A DNA stretch of 57,114 nucleotides from Streptomyces sp. CT34 (GTDB lineage Bacteria > Actinomycetota > Actinomycetes > Streptomycetales > Streptomycetaceae): positions 4,482,911 through 4,540,024 of the forward strand of contig NZ_KN708638.1 of NCBI RefSeq assembly GCF_000805335.1. Direction: 5' to 3'. Of the stretch, positions 30,727-39,096 are shown piece after piece. Under the pieces are notes generated by a model. The model was not told where the DNA came from. It saw only the letters and a program-made list of their open reading frames with translations, and ran no database searches. A program made the position numbers and the translations under genes. Every line of letters begins with the position of its first letter. Within the stretch, counting starts at the first letter, position 1.

Positions 30727-32139
30727 TCAGGCGTCGGCGTCGTCGGGCCGCAGGGCCAGGCGGTCGCCGATCGCACGCAGGCCCGCGAGGTCGTGGACGT
30801 CACCGGGCAGCGCCGCGATCTCCGCTACCGGGACCTCGGGATGCAGCGCGGTGAAGCGGTCGCGGGTGCGCCGTTCGCGCGCGAGGACCTGCATACGTTC
30901 CGCGTGCAACCGCAGCAGCCCGGCGGCCAGTTGCGCTGCCGAGGCCGAAGGTGATGACGCGTGCTCCGCCGCGGCAGCGGGGGAGAGGCCGCCGGCGGTA
31001 CGTGATCCATTCTTCCCGCCGCCGAGATCCACAATGCCGCCCGGCTCAAGATTTTCGCCGGCCGGGGAACTCGGGTCGTCGGGAGGGGAGTTGGGGGCGG
31101 ACTCGCCGGAGGGCGGGCCGGCTTCCGCGGCTTCCGGATCCGCGGGCGGGTCACCGTCCGCGTCCCCGTCCGCGACCAGCGTCTCCGTGAGGGCCTCCGC
31201 GGCGGCCAGCGCGCGCTCGGCGCTCAACTGGGCCGCGCCGCTGCCGTGCACCCGGTTCAGTACGAGACCGGCCAGCGGCATCTGCTCGGCGGCCAGCCGC
31301 TCGACGAAGTACGCCGCCTCGCGCAGCGCGTCCCGCTCCGGCGCGGCCACCACCAGGAACGCCGTACCGGGCGCCTGGAGCAGCCGGTAGGTGGCGTCCG
31401 CGCGGGTGCGGAAGCCGCCGAACATGGTGTCCATGGCGGCCACGAACGTCTGGACGTCGCGGAGGAGTTGGCCGCCCATCAGCTTGCTGAGGGTGCCGGT
31501 CATCATCGACATGCCGACATTGAGGAACTTCATGCCGGCCCGGCCACCGACCTTCGCGGGCGCCATCAGGATCCGGATGAACTTGCCGTCCAGGAAGGAG
31601 CCCAGGCGCTTGGGCGCATCGAGGAAGTCCAGCGCGGAACGGCTCGGCGGGGTGTCGACGACGATCAGGTCCCACTCGTCGTTCGCGCGGAGCTGGCCGA
31701 GCTTCTCCATGGCCATGTACTCCTGGGTGCCCGCGAAACCGGCCGACAAGGACTGGTAGAAGGGGTTCTCCAGGATGGCGCGGGCCCGCTCGGCGTCCGC
31801 GTGGCCCTCGACGATCTCGTCGAAGGTGCGCTTCATGTCCAGCATCATCGCGTGCAGTTCGCCGCCCGCGGCCTCGTCGACGCCCTTGACCCGGCGCGGG
31901 ACGTTGTCGAGCTCCGAGATGCCCATGGACTGTGCCAGCCGCCGGGCCGGGTCGATGGTGAGCACCACGACCTTCCGGCCGCGCTCGGCGGCGCGCACGC
32001 CCAGCGCCGCGGCGGTGGTGGTCTTGCCGACGCCGCCCGAGCCGCAGCACACCACGATGCGGGTGCGCGGATCGTCGATCACGGCGTCGACCTCCAGCCA
32101 CGGGGCCGAGGCGTCCAGCGTCGTGTCGTCCGAGGTCAT
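30727..32139 (-). CDS. ArsA/Get3-like ATPase, second of a pair (BagB-like)
   Basis: A 470-residue P-loop ATPase. The deviant Walker A is 'CGSGGVGKTTTAAAL' (about residues 33-47), switch I is 'VLTIDPARRLAQSMG', switch II is 'LIVVDTPPSRSALDFLD', and 'APERDALREAAYF' follows. A Pro/Ala/Asp-rich, probably disordered insert (about 345-410) precedes the C-terminal helix, and no GET3 client-binding CxxC is seen. Its start overlaps the stop of the upstream ATPase (ATGA, 32136-32139), so the two are translationally coupled and likely form a heterodimer. The mycobacterial counterparts Rv3679/Rv3680 (BagA/BagB) protect against metabolic stress. The client is unknown here. Confidence 0.9.
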   Translation of the reverse strand: MTSDDTTLDASAPWLEVDAVIDDPRTRIVVCCGSGGVGKTTTAAALGVRAAERGRKVVVLTIDPARRLAQSMGISELDNVPRRVKGVDEAAGGELHAMMLDMKRTFDEIVEGHADAERARAILENPFYQSLSAGFAGTQEYMAMEKLGQLRANDEWDLIVVDTPPSRSALDFLDAPKRLGSFLDGKFIRILMAPAKVGGRAGMKFLNVGMSMMTGTLSKLMGGQLLRDVQTFVAAMDTMFGGFRTRADATYRLLQAPGTAFLVVAAPERDALREAAYFVERLAAEQMPLAGLVLNRVHGSGAAQLSAERALAAAEALTETLVADGDADGDPPADPEAAEAGPPSGESAPNSPPDDPSSPAGENLEPGGIVDLGGGKNGSRTAGGLSPAAAAEHASSPSASAAQLAAGLLRLHAERMQVLARERRTRDRFTALHPEVPVAEIAALPGDVHDLAGLRAIGDRLALRPDDADA

Positions 32140-33113
32140 ATGGGCCCCTGTCTCCGCAGGTCTCTGGCCAGGCCGTAGAGCCCGGCGAGGTCCACTCCCT
32201 CGGGGAGCAGCCCCAACTCGTAGGTGGGCAGGCCGAGCGCGGTCAGCTCGGCGTACTCGGCGCGCTCCAGCTCGACCCGCTCGGCGTGCTCGCGCGCCTG
32301 CTCCAGCAGGGGGTCGATCAGACGCTCCGCGAGACCGCCGCGGCGGGCGCCGCCCAGCCCGGCCTGGGACAGCGCCTTGGCGATGCCCGTACGGGCCCCG
32401 CGGGCGGCGATGTCGAGGTCGCCGTTGTCCAACAGGGCGGGCCGGGTCATGTTGATGACGACGCCGCCCACCGGGATGCCGGCGGTGCGCAGCTCGGCGA
32501 TGCCGTCGGCGGTCTCCTGGACGGGCATCTCCTCCAGGAGGGTCACCAGATGCACCGCGGTCTCGGGCGACTTGAGGACCCGCATCACGGCCTGCGCCTG
32601 ATTGTGGATCGGGCCGATCTTCGCCAGGCCGGCGACCTCGTCGTTCACGTTCAGGAACCGGGTGACCCGGCCGGTGGGCGGGGCGTCCATCACCACCGCG
32701 TCGTAGACGAACGCGCCGCTCTTGTCCTTGCGGCGGACGGCCTCGCACGCCTTTCCCGTGAGCAGCACATCCCGCAGGCCGGGCGCGATGGTCGTGGCGA
32801 AGTCGATCGCGCCGAGCTTCTTCAGGGCCCGGCCGGCGCTGCCCAGCTTGTAGAACATCTGGAGGTAGTCCAGGAGGGCGCGCTCGGCGTCGATCGCGAG
32901 GGCGTGCACCTCCCCGCCGCCCGGGGCCACCGCGATCTTGCGCTCCTCGTAGGGAAGCGCCTCGGTCTCGAACAGCTGGGCAATGCCCTGCCGGCCCTCG
33001 ACCTCGACCAGGAGGGTACGGCGCCCTTCGGTGGCCAGGGCGAGGGCGAGGGCAGCGGCGACCGTGGTCTTGCCGGTGCCGCCCTTGCCGCTGACGACAT
33101 GGAGCCTGCTCAC
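32136..33113 (-). CDS. ArsA/Get3-like ATPase, first of a pair (BagA-like)
   Basis: A 325-residue P-loop ATPase. Walker A is 'SGKGGTGKTTVAAAL' at the very N-terminus, with 'LLVEVEGRQGIAQLF', 'YDAVVMDAPPTGRVTRFLNV' (switch II) and 'GVVINMTRPALL' following. It lacks arsenite-binding cysteines, so arsenic transport is not supported. It overlaps the partner gene by four bases. Convergent wblA lies just beyond the partner. Its divergent neighbour is the small DUF4177 gene at 33323, with a 209-bp promoter region between. Confidence 0.9.
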   Translation of the reverse strand: MSRLHVVSGKGGTGKTTVAAALALALATEGRRTLLVEVEGRQGIAQLFETEALPYEERKIAVAPGGGEVHALAIDAERALLDYLQMFYKLGSAGRALKKLGAIDFATTIAPGLRDVLLTGKACEAVRRKDKSGAFVYDAVVMDAPPTGRVTRFLNVNDEVAGLAKIGPIHNQAQAVMRVLKSPETAVHLVTLLEEMPVQETADGIAELRTAGIPVGGVVINMTRPALLDNGDLDIAARGARTGIAKALSQAGLGGARRGGLAERLIDPLLEQAREHAERVELERAEYAELTALGLPTYELGLLPEGVDLAGLYGLARDLRRQGPI

Positions 33114-33322
33114 GCCAAGGAGCCTAACCAGTCCGCGTCGCGGCTACGCACGGGATACGCCTGGGACTACCCGGAGATCCGCCGCGGGCCTGTCGGGGAC
33201 GGCGTCGGGGATGTGCCCTAGGGGCTCCGCGGTCGGGCCGGGGGCGGGGCGGGGACGGGCGGGCGCCGCGGCCGGGGTCGGGCGGCGGCGTCGCGGCCGG
33301 GTACAGGCATTACGCTCGGCCC

Positions 33323-33481
33323 ATGACCAAGTGGGAATACGCAACCGTGCCGCTGCTCGTGCACGCGACCAAGCAGATTCTGGACACCTGGGGCGAGGAC
33401 GGCTGGGAGCTGGTCCAGGTCGTGCCCGGCCCGAACAACCCCGAGCAGTTGGTGGCCTACCTGAAGCGGGAGAAGGCGTGA
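33323..33481 (+). CDS. Small DUF4177-like protein
   Basis: A 52-residue protein: 'MTKWEYATVPLLVHATKQIL', 'WGEDGWELVQVVPGP' and 'QLVAYLKREKA'. The 'W-E-Y...G-W-E-L' pattern is that of DUF4177 proteins. Its stop overlaps the RidA start (GTGA at 33478-33481), so the two are translationally coupled. This small gene is conserved before ridA in Streptomyces as far as I recall. The function is unknown. Confidence 0.8.
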   Translation: MTKWEYATVPLLVHATKQILDTWGEDGWELVQVVPGPNNPEQLVAYLKREKA

Positions 33482-33942
33482 GCGGCGTAGAGGACAAGAT
33501 CGCGTCGCTGGGCCTGAAGCTGCCGGAGGTGGTGCCTCCGCTGGCCACGTACCAGCCCGCGGTGCGCTCCGGCGCGTACGTCCACACCTCCGGCCAGCTG
33601 CCCATGGTGGCCGGCGCGCTGCTCGCCACCGGCAAGGTCGGTGCCGAGGTCGGCCCCGAGCAGGGCAAGGAACTCGCCGCGACCTGCGCGCTGAACGCGC
33701 TGGCCGCCGTGAAGTCCGTCATCGGCGACCTCGACAAGATCGTGCGGGTCGTGAAGGTCGTCGGGTTCGTGGCCTCCGCGCCGGACTTCACCGGGCAGCC
33801 GGGCGTCGTCAACGGCGCCAGCGAGCTGCTCGGCGCGGTCCTGGGCGACAAGGGCGTGCACGCCCGTTCCGCGGTCGGTGTGGCGGTGCTGCCGCTGGAC
33901 GCGCCGGTCGAGGTGGAGATCCAGGTCGAGATCGCCGACTAG
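33478..33942 (+). CDS. RidA family protein (reactive imine/enamine deaminase)
   Basis: A 154-residue YjgF/YER057c/UK114-fold protein of the longer actinobacterial type: 'VRSGAYVHTSGQLPM', 'AATCALNALAAVKSVIGDLD' and a C-terminal 'GVHARSAVGVAVLPLDAPVEVE', where the conserved Arg of 'ARSAVGV' binds the carboxylate of 2-aminoacrylate. It would hydrolyse reactive enamine/imine intermediates from PLP enzymes. The start is GTG 33478, overlapping the DUF4177 stop. A terminator hairpin follows. Confidence 0.92.
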   Translation: MSGVEDKIASLGLKLPEVVPPLATYQPAVRSGAYVHTSGQLPMVAGALLATGKVGAEVGPEQGKELAATCALNALAAVKSVIGDLDKIVRVVKVVGFVASAPDFTGQPGVVNGASELLGAVLGDKGVHARSAVGVAVLPLDAPVEVEIQVEIAD

Positions 33943-33957
33943 GGCCTGCTCCGGCGG

Positions 33958-33980
33958 GCCAGGGCCGGAAAGGCCCTGGC
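33958..33980 (+). terminator. Hairpin terminator after ridA
   Basis: The 9-bp perfect arms 33958-33966 (GCCAGGGCC) and 33972-33980 flank the loop GGAAA, 15 bp past the RidA stop codon. Confidence 0.7.
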
Positions 33981-34069
33981 GGTTCGCCCGTGGTGCGCTC
34001 GCGTCCGGATGCCGCCCTCGCCCCCGAGGGGCACTCGAACATCCGCGCGCGAGCGCATAGCATCCGGCC

Positions 34070-34984
34070 ATGTCGTCGACGACCAATGGCCAGTGGTATC
34101 CGCCGGAATGGCCGGACCGCATCCGGGCGCTCGCCAACGGCGAGCTGACCCCGCCCGCGCCGCGCAGGGCCGCCACGGTCCTGCTGCTGCGGGACACCGG
34201 TACCGGCGGCCCCGCCGTCCACATGCTGCGCAGACGCGCCTCCATGGCCTTCGCCGGAGGCGCGTACGCCTATCCGGGCGGCTCCGTCGATCCGCGTGAC
34301 GAGCGCCCCGTGGAGTGGGCGGGGCCCTCGCGCGCCGAATGGGCGGTGCGGCTGGGCGTCGAGCCGGCCACCGCACAGGCCATCGTGTGCGCCGCGGTGC
34401 GCGAGACCTTCGAGGAGGCGGGCGTGCTGCTCGCCGGGGACTCGGCCACCACGGTCGTCGCGGACACCACCGGCGAGGACTGGGAGGCGGACCGCGCGGC
34501 GCTGGTCGCCCACGAGCTGTCGTTCGCCGAGTTCCTGGGGCGCCGCGGGCTGGTCCTGCGGTCCGACCTGCTGGCCGCCTGGGCGCGCTGGATCACCCCG
34601 GAGTTCGAACCGCGCCGCTACGACACGTTCTTCTTCGTCGCCGTGCTCCCGGAGGGCCAGCACACCCGGAACGCGTCCACGGAGGCGGACCGCACGGTGT
34701 GGATCCGGCCCGGGGAGGCCGCCGCCGGCTACGACTGCGGCGAGCTGCTGATGATGCCGCCGACCATCTCCACGCTGCGCTCGCTCCAGCCGTACGCCGC
34801 CGCCGCGGACGCGCTGGCCGCGGCGGCGGCGCAGGACCTGACGCCGGTGCTGGCGCAGGCCCGGCTGGCGGGTGACGAGATCGTGCTGAGCTGGCCGGGA
34901 CACGACGAGTTCACCAAGCACATCGCGACGACGGACGACGGGCCGTCATCCACCAACGGCCCCTCGGGAGGAACCCCCGCATGA
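34070..34984 (+). CDS. NUDIX hydrolase
   Basis: A 304-residue NUDIX-fold protein. The Nudix box is spread over an insert: 'GGAYAYPGGSVDPRD' with the catalytic-helix part 'AVRETFEEAGVLL' (about residues 119-131). The long insert between them is typical of the NUDT19/acyl-CoA-diphosphatase-like group. A Pro-rich N-terminus starts 'WYPPEWPDRIRAL'. The substrate is unproven; it could be coenzyme A or a nucleoside diphosphate derivative. Its stop overlaps the ATG of the MBL hydrolase (34981), so both are coexpressed. Confidence 0.9.
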   Translation: MSSTTNGQWYPPEWPDRIRALANGELTPPAPRRAATVLLLRDTGTGGPAVHMLRRRASMAFAGGAYAYPGGSVDPRDERPVEWAGPSRAEWAVRLGVEPATAQAIVCAAVRETFEEAGVLLAGDSATTVVADTTGEDWEADRAALVAHELSFAEFLGRRGLVLRSDLLAAWARWITPEFEPRRYDTFFFVAVLPEGQHTRNASTEADRTVWIRPGEAAAGYDCGELLMMPPTISTLRSLQPYAAAADALAAAAAQDLTPVLAQARLAGDEIVLSWPGHDEFTKHIATTDDGPSSTNGPSGGTPA

Positions 34985-35811
34985 CCGAAGCAGCCGCCCT
35001 CCCGGGCCAGCCCCGCGGCGGAGTCGTCTCGGGCCGGGCCACCGCGCGCGCGTACTGCGTCCTGGCCCCGAACCCGTCCGCGATGACGCTGGACGGCACC
35101 AACACCTGGATCGTCGCCGAGCCGGACTCCGGCCTCGCCGTCGTCATCGACCCCGGGCCGCTCGACGAGGGGCACCTGCGCGCCGTCATCGACACCGCCG
35201 AACGGGCCGGGCAGCGCGTCGCGCTGACCCTGCTCACCCACGGGCACCCCGATCACGCCGACGGGGCCGCGCGCTTCGCCGAGCTGACCGGCAGCTCCGT
35301 ACGGGCGCTGGACCCGGCGCTGCGCCTGGGGGACGAGGGGCTCGAAGCGGGCGATGTCATCACCACCGGGGGCCTGGAGCTGCGGGTGGTGCCCACCCCG
35401 GGGCACACCGCGGACTCGCTCTCCTTCCATCTGCCCGCCGACGGCGCGGTCCTGACGGGCGACACGATCCTGGGGCGCGGCACCACCGTGGTCGCGCACC
35501 CCGACGGCCGGCTGGGCGACTACCTGGACTCGCTGCGCCGGCTGCGCTCCCTCACCGTCGACGACGGCGTCTCCACGGTCCTGCCGGGCCACGGGCCGGT
35601 GCTGAACGACGCCCAGGGCGCGGTGGAGTTCTACCTGGCGCACCGGGCCCACCGGCTCGCCCAGGTGGAGACCGCGGTCGAGGCCGGCCACCGTACCCCC
35701 GCCGAGGTCGTGGCGAGCGTGTACGCGGACGTCGACCGCTCCCTGTGGCCGGCCGCCGAGCTGTCGGTGCGGGCCCAGCTGGACTACCTGGACGAGCACG
35801 GGCTGATCTAG
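34981..35811 (+). CDS. MBL-fold metallo-hydrolase (LACTB2-like)
   Basis: A 276-residue metallo-beta-lactamase-fold hydrolase. The zinc motif is 'LTHGHPDHADGA' (HxHxDH, about residues 83-91), with 'PTPGHTADSLSF' (H), 'LTGDTILG' (D) and 'LPGHGPV' (H). The C-terminal winged-helix-like tail resembles LACTB2. It is coupled to the NUDIX gene (ATGA). In mycobacteria the same gene lies beside RidA and Crp. The TAG stop at 35809-35811 is the point where the 219-bp repeat element begins, so the element supplies the last two bases of the stop codon. Confidence 0.9.
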   Translation: MTEAAALPGQPRGGVVSGRATARAYCVLAPNPSAMTLDGTNTWIVAEPDSGLAVVIDPGPLDEGHLRAVIDTAERAGQRVALTLLTHGHPDHADGAARFAELTGSSVRALDPALRLGDEGLEAGDVITTGGLELRVVPTPGHTADSLSFHLPADGAVLTGDTILGRGTTVVAHPDGRLGDYLDSLRRLRSLTVDDGVSTVLPGHGPVLNDAQGAVEFYLAHRAHRLAQVETAVEAGHRTPAEVVASVYADVDRSLWPAAELSVRAQLDYLDEHGLI

Positions 35812-36028
35812 GTCCTGTCGTCACACTCCCGCCTGCTGGGCGGCGCCCCGGACGCGCCCCCGCCCGAACCGCCTTCGCATGGCTCGGGCGGGGGACCCCC
35901 TTCGCCGCACCTGGCAACGACCCCAGTACGCCAAGTACAGGGGCCGTCGCCCGGCACGCCGAGAGCACGCACCGGACGCCGCCCGGCCCGCCCTTCGGGC
36001 GGACGACGGGAGTGTGACGACAGGACCT
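35810..36028. mobile_element. 219-bp MITE-like element with 22-bp perfect terminal inverted repeats
   Basis: The terminal repeats 35810-35831 (AGGTCCTGTCGTCACACTCC plus CG) and 36007-36028 are exact reverse complements. The interior contains further hairpins, such as CCCGCCCGA with TCGGGCGGG at about 35862-35896 and GCCCGCCC with GGGCGGA near 35990-36003, and has no gene. Size, perfect ends and position directly against a stop codon fit a non-autonomous transposable element. No target duplication is obvious. Much of the 301 bp between the MBL and nucleotidyltransferase genes is this element. Confidence 0.7.
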
Positions 36029-36112
36029 GGGCGTGGTGTCCGGGGGCAGCCTGCGGGCCCGCAGCCTCCCGTTTCGTTCGCCTCGGGGCGTGAGCCCGGG
36101 GCGGAGGCCGCG

Positions 36113-36946
36113 TCAGGGCGCCTGCGGGCGGGGGGTCTTCGCACCGTGGACGGCCAGGTACTCCTCCGCGAGCCAGGGGGCGAGTCCGGAGAGCAGCTCG
36201 GTCAGCAGCCCCGGGTACGCGGCGGGCGTCCGGGCGGCGCGTGCCGCGGCGCGCATCTGCTCGGCGTGCGCCGGGTAGTAGCGGCCGAACACCTCAGCGG
36301 ACTCGGTGAGGTCGCTGGTCCAACCGCCCCAGCGCGGCATCACCAGGGTGAACCCGGTCCGTACCAGGTTCCGGGCCACCCCACGGGTCAGCCGGGCGCG
36401 TTCCTCCTCGGACGCGACCGCGGCGGCCCGTTCGCGCAGGCCGGGCAGCCGGCGGAAGAGGTCGCCGTTGGTCTCCCGGGCGAGGAGCGAGGTGGGGCGG
36501 TAGCGGGGCAGCCCGGCCGTCAGGTCCGGGCCGCTGAGCGGGGTGCACAGGCAGGCCACGAACCAGGCCATGTCGTACCGCTCCTGCTCGCCGAGCAGCC
36601 GGTCCGCCCCGATCAGCAGGATCCCGGCTCCGTCGATCTGCGGGAAGGCGGCGTCCAGTTCCGCCTCGACGGCACGGGCGGCGGCCCGATCGGCGTCGCC
36701 GGGCTCGTCCCGTAGGACGAGGAGTGCGTCGAGGTCGGACACCCCGGGGACGGCGGTGCCGCGCGGGATGCTGCCGTAGAGATAGCTGCTGACCACTCTT
36801 CCGGGAGGGAAGCGGGCGGTCAGCCGCGCGGTCAGCTCCGCCACCACCGGTGCGAACTCTGCCGGCACCCGGTCCAGGTCCCCTTCCCGTACGAAGCAGC
36901 CGTCCTGGTCGAGTCCCGGGCCGTGGGGGCCCCTGCCGCCATCCAT
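36113..36946 (-). CDS. Nucleotidyltransferase-domain protein (ANT(3'')/aadA-like fold)
   Basis: A 277-residue protein. The polymerase-beta-type active site is 'YLYGSIPRGTAVPGVSDLDALLVL' (GS...G...SDLD, about residues 57-80), with a third carboxylate expected in 'IDGAGILLIG'. The helical C-terminal domain ('ARNLVRTGFTLVMPRWGGWTSDL') resembles streptomycin/spectinomycin adenylyltransferases, but similarity is too loose to claim drug resistance. ATG 36946 is chosen; GTG 36955 is possible. No Shine-Dalgarno is seen and TAGTGG lies just upstream, suggesting a leaderless mRNA. It is not part of the mycobacterial order, so it is a lineage-specific insertion together with the adjacent repeat element. 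Confidence 0.75.
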   Translation of the reverse strand: MDGGRGPHGPGLDQDGCFVREGDLDRVPAEFAPVVAELTARLTARFPPGRVVSSYLYGSIPRGTAVPGVSDLDALLVLRDEPGDADRAAARAVEAELDAAFPQIDGAGILLIGADRLLGEQERYDMAWFVACLCTPLSGPDLTAGLPRYRPTSLLARETNGDLFRRLPGLRERAAAVASEEERARLTRGVARNLVRTGFTLVMPRWGGWTSDLTESAEVFGRYYPAHAEQMRAAARAARTPAAYPGLLTELLSGLAPWLAEEYLAVHGAKTPRPQAP

Positions 36947-37060
36947 GGCCGCCACTATGGCGGGGCGGCGCGGCGGGCCGCGAGCGCATTATCCGGCGCG
37001 CGTACGGCCAAGGGCCCTGCCGGAGCGGGGCCCTTGGTGTGGTGGCGTGGACGGGAGGCG

Positions 37061-37735
37061 TCAGCGCGAGCGCTTGGCCAGCCGCTCGACGTCCAGCAGG
37101 ATCACGGCGCGCGCCTCCAGGCGCAGCCAGCCGCGGCCCGCGAAGTCCGCGAGCGCCTTGTTGACGGTCTCCCGGGAGGCGCCGACCAGCTGGGCCAGCT
37201 CCTCCTGCGTCAGGTCGTGCACGACATGGATGCCTTCCTCGGACTGCACGCCGAAGCGGCGCGACAGGTCGAGCAGGGCGCGCGCCACGCGGCCCGGCAC
37301 GTCCGAGAAGACCAGGTCGGACATCTGGTCGTTGGTCTTGCGCAGCCGCCGGGCGACCGCGCGCAGCAGAGCGGTGGCCACCTCGGGGCGGGCGTTGAGC
37401 CAGGGCTGGAGGTCGCCGTGGCCCAGGCCGAGCAGCTTGACCTCCGTGAGGGCGGAGGCGGTGGCCGTACGCGGGCCCGGGTCGAAGAGCGAGAGCTCAC
37501 CGATCAGCTCACCGGGGCCGAGCACGGCGAGCATGTTCTCCCGACCGTCCGGGGAGGTGCGGTGCAGCTTCACCTTGCCCTCGGTGACCACGTAGAGGCG
37601 GTCGCCGGGGTCCCCTTCGTGGAACAGGGCGTCGCCGCGGGCGAGCGTGACCTCTCCCATCGAGGCGCGCAGCTCGGCCGCCTGCTCGTCGTCGAGCGCC
37701 GCGAAGAGCGGGGCGCGCCGCAGAACGTCGTCCAC
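37061..37735 (-). CDS. crp: Crp/Fnr family transcriptional regulator Crp
   Basis: A 224-residue cAMP-receptor-like protein. The cyclic-nucleotide domain has 'GDALFHEGDPGDRLYVV' and the phosphate-binding cassette 'GELIGELSLFDPGPRTATA'. The C-helix is 'ALLRAVARRLRKTNDQMSDL', and the winged HTH is 'TQEELAQLVGASRETVNKALADF'. GTG 37735 has AAGGAGAG six bases upstream, and the resulting length equals S. coelicolor Crp, a global regulator of germination and antibiotic synthesis. It is divergent from nth. A CRP-like site lies 64 bp upstream (37799-37814), suggesting autoregulation. Confidence 0.95.
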   Translation of the reverse strand: MDDVLRRAPLFAALDDEQAAELRASMGEVTLARGDALFHEGDPGDRLYVVTEGKVKLHRTSPDGRENMLAVLGPGELIGELSLFDPGPRTATASALTEVKLLGLGHGDLQPWLNARPEVATALLRAVARRLRKTNDQMSDLVFSDVPGRVARALLDLSRRFGVQSEEGIHVVHDLTQEELAQLVGASRETVNKALADFAGRGWLRLEARAVILLDVERLAKRSR

Positions 37736-38118
37736 GAGATCTCTCCTTGTCGACATGCTCCGGGGGACTGTGGTCCCCATCATGCCGGAATGCAAAACAG
37801 TGCGATCAATCACAAGTTTGCCGGACCCGTGGCCCAAGCCATACGGCAGGGGGCCGATTGGGGTCACGAATCCTGGTGATCGGGTCGGATGTCAGTGGGT
37901 GGCCTTAGTCTGGCCGAGTGTCCAATACGCCGGTGAGAGCAGAGGACTGGGGGGCCGACGGAGTGAGCCCAGGACGCGATTCCGCTGTGGGCGAACACCG
38001 GCCCACAGGCGTCTTGAATACAGATAAAAGTAACAAATCGCCCTCCAGGGTGACGACCGGGCGTAGGCCGGCGGAGCGCCGGTCCGGCGCGTCGCAACCC
38101 GAGGCGAAGGAGACGGTC
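37736..38118. promoter_or_regulatory. 383-bp crp-nth divergent region with a CRP-like site
   Basis: AGTGCGATCAATCACA at 37799-37814 fits the GTG-N8-CAC pattern of actinobacterial Crp, with one perfect half (TCACA). An AT-rich stretch TTGAATACAGATAAAAGTAA at about 38012-38031 looks like the nth promoter. The in-frame extension of nth back to GTG 37918 overlaps this AT-rich stretch, which argues against that start. No other gene is seen. Confidence 0.5.
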
Positions 38119-39096
38119 GTGAAGGAATCCCCCGCGAAGTCGGCAGCGGCCAGGAAGGCCGGCGCGAAGCAGGCCGCGGCCGAGAAGGCGCCCACGAAGA
38201 AGGCCGCGGCGTCGGCCGCGGCGCCCGCCAAGAAGGCTGCGGCGAAGAAGGCTGCGGCGCCCGCCAAGAAGACGGCGGCGAGGAAGGCCGCGGGCGCCGC
38301 GGCCCCGGCCGGGAAGGCCGCCGCGCGCAAGCCGGAGTCGCGGGTGGCGATGGTGCGGCGGGCCCGCCGGATCAACCGCGAGCTGGCCGAGCTGTATCCG
38401 TACGCCCATCCGGAGCTGGACTTCACCAACCCCTTCGAGTTGCTGGTCGCGACGGTGCTCTCCGCGCAGACCACCGACCTGAGGGTCAACCAGACCACCC
38501 CGAGGCTGTTCGCCGTCTGCCCGACGCCCGAGGACATGGCCGCGATCGCCCCGGAGGAGCTGGAGGAGCTGATCCGCCCGACCGGCTTCTTCCGTGCCAA
38601 GGCGAAGTCCCTGATCGGACTCTCCACCGCGCTGCGCGACCGCTTCGGCGGCGAGGTCCCGGGCCGCCTGGAGGATCTCGTCACGCTCCCGGGGGTCGGC
38701 CGCAAGACCGCCAATGTGGTGCTCGGCAATGCCTTCGGCGTTCCCGGGATCACCGTCGACACGCACTTCGGCCGACTGGCGCGCCGGTTCGGCTGGACGA
38801 CCGCGCAGGACGCGGAGAAGGTCGAGGCCGATGTCGCCGCGATCTTCCCCAAGAGCGAGTGGACGATGCTGTCGCACCGCCTGATCTTCCACGGCCGCCG
38901 CGTCTGCCACTCCCGCAAGCCCGCCTGCGGGGCCTGCCCCGTCGCCCCGCTGTGCCCCGCGTACGGCGAGGGGGAGACGGACCCGGACAAGGCGAAGAAG
39001 CTGCTCAAGTACGAGCTGGGCGGCCAGCCGGGACAGCGGCTGAAGCCGCCGGCCGGCTATCCGGGGCAGCCCGCGCCCCCGCTGGCGAGCGCGTAA
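38119..39096 (+). CDS. nth: Endonuclease III with a Lys/Ala-rich histone-H1-like N-terminal extension
   Basis: A 325-residue base-excision repair glycosylase/AP-lyase for oxidised pyrimidines. After about 75 residues of Lys/Ala-rich repeats (PAKKAAAKKAAAPAKK style) comes the catalytic core: 'ATVLSAQTTDLRVNQ', HhH 'LPGVGRKTANVVLGNAF' with the catalytic lysine, 'VDTHFGRLARRFGW' with the catalytic Asp, and the [4Fe-4S] loop 'CHSRKPACGACPVAPLC' (C-x6-C-x2-C-x5-C). The start GTG 38119 has AAGGAG six bases upstream; the frame stays open to 37918. The tail probably binds DNA nonspecifically. Its place beside crp is conserved in actinobacteria. Confidence 0.93.
   Translation: MKESPAKSAAARKAGAKQAAAEKAPTKKAAASAAAPAKKAAAKKAAAPAKKTAARKAAGAAAPAGKAAARKPESRVAMVRRARRINRELAELYPYAHPELDFTNPFELLVATVLSAQTTDLRVNQTTPRLFAVCPTPEDMAAIAPEELEELIRPTGFFRAKAKSLIGLSTALRDRFGGEVPGRLEDLVTLPGVGRKTANVVLGNAFGVPGITVDTHFGRLARRFGWTTAQDAEKVEADVAAIFPKSEWTMLSHRLIFHGRRVCHSRKPACGACPVAPLCPAYGEGETDPDKAKKLLKYELGGQPGQRLKPPAGYPGQPAPPLASA

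Noticed and set aside
34729..35799. Minus-strand open frame opposite the NUDIX and MBL genes
   Set aside because: Antisense shadow; both plus-strand genes carry intact catalytic motifs.
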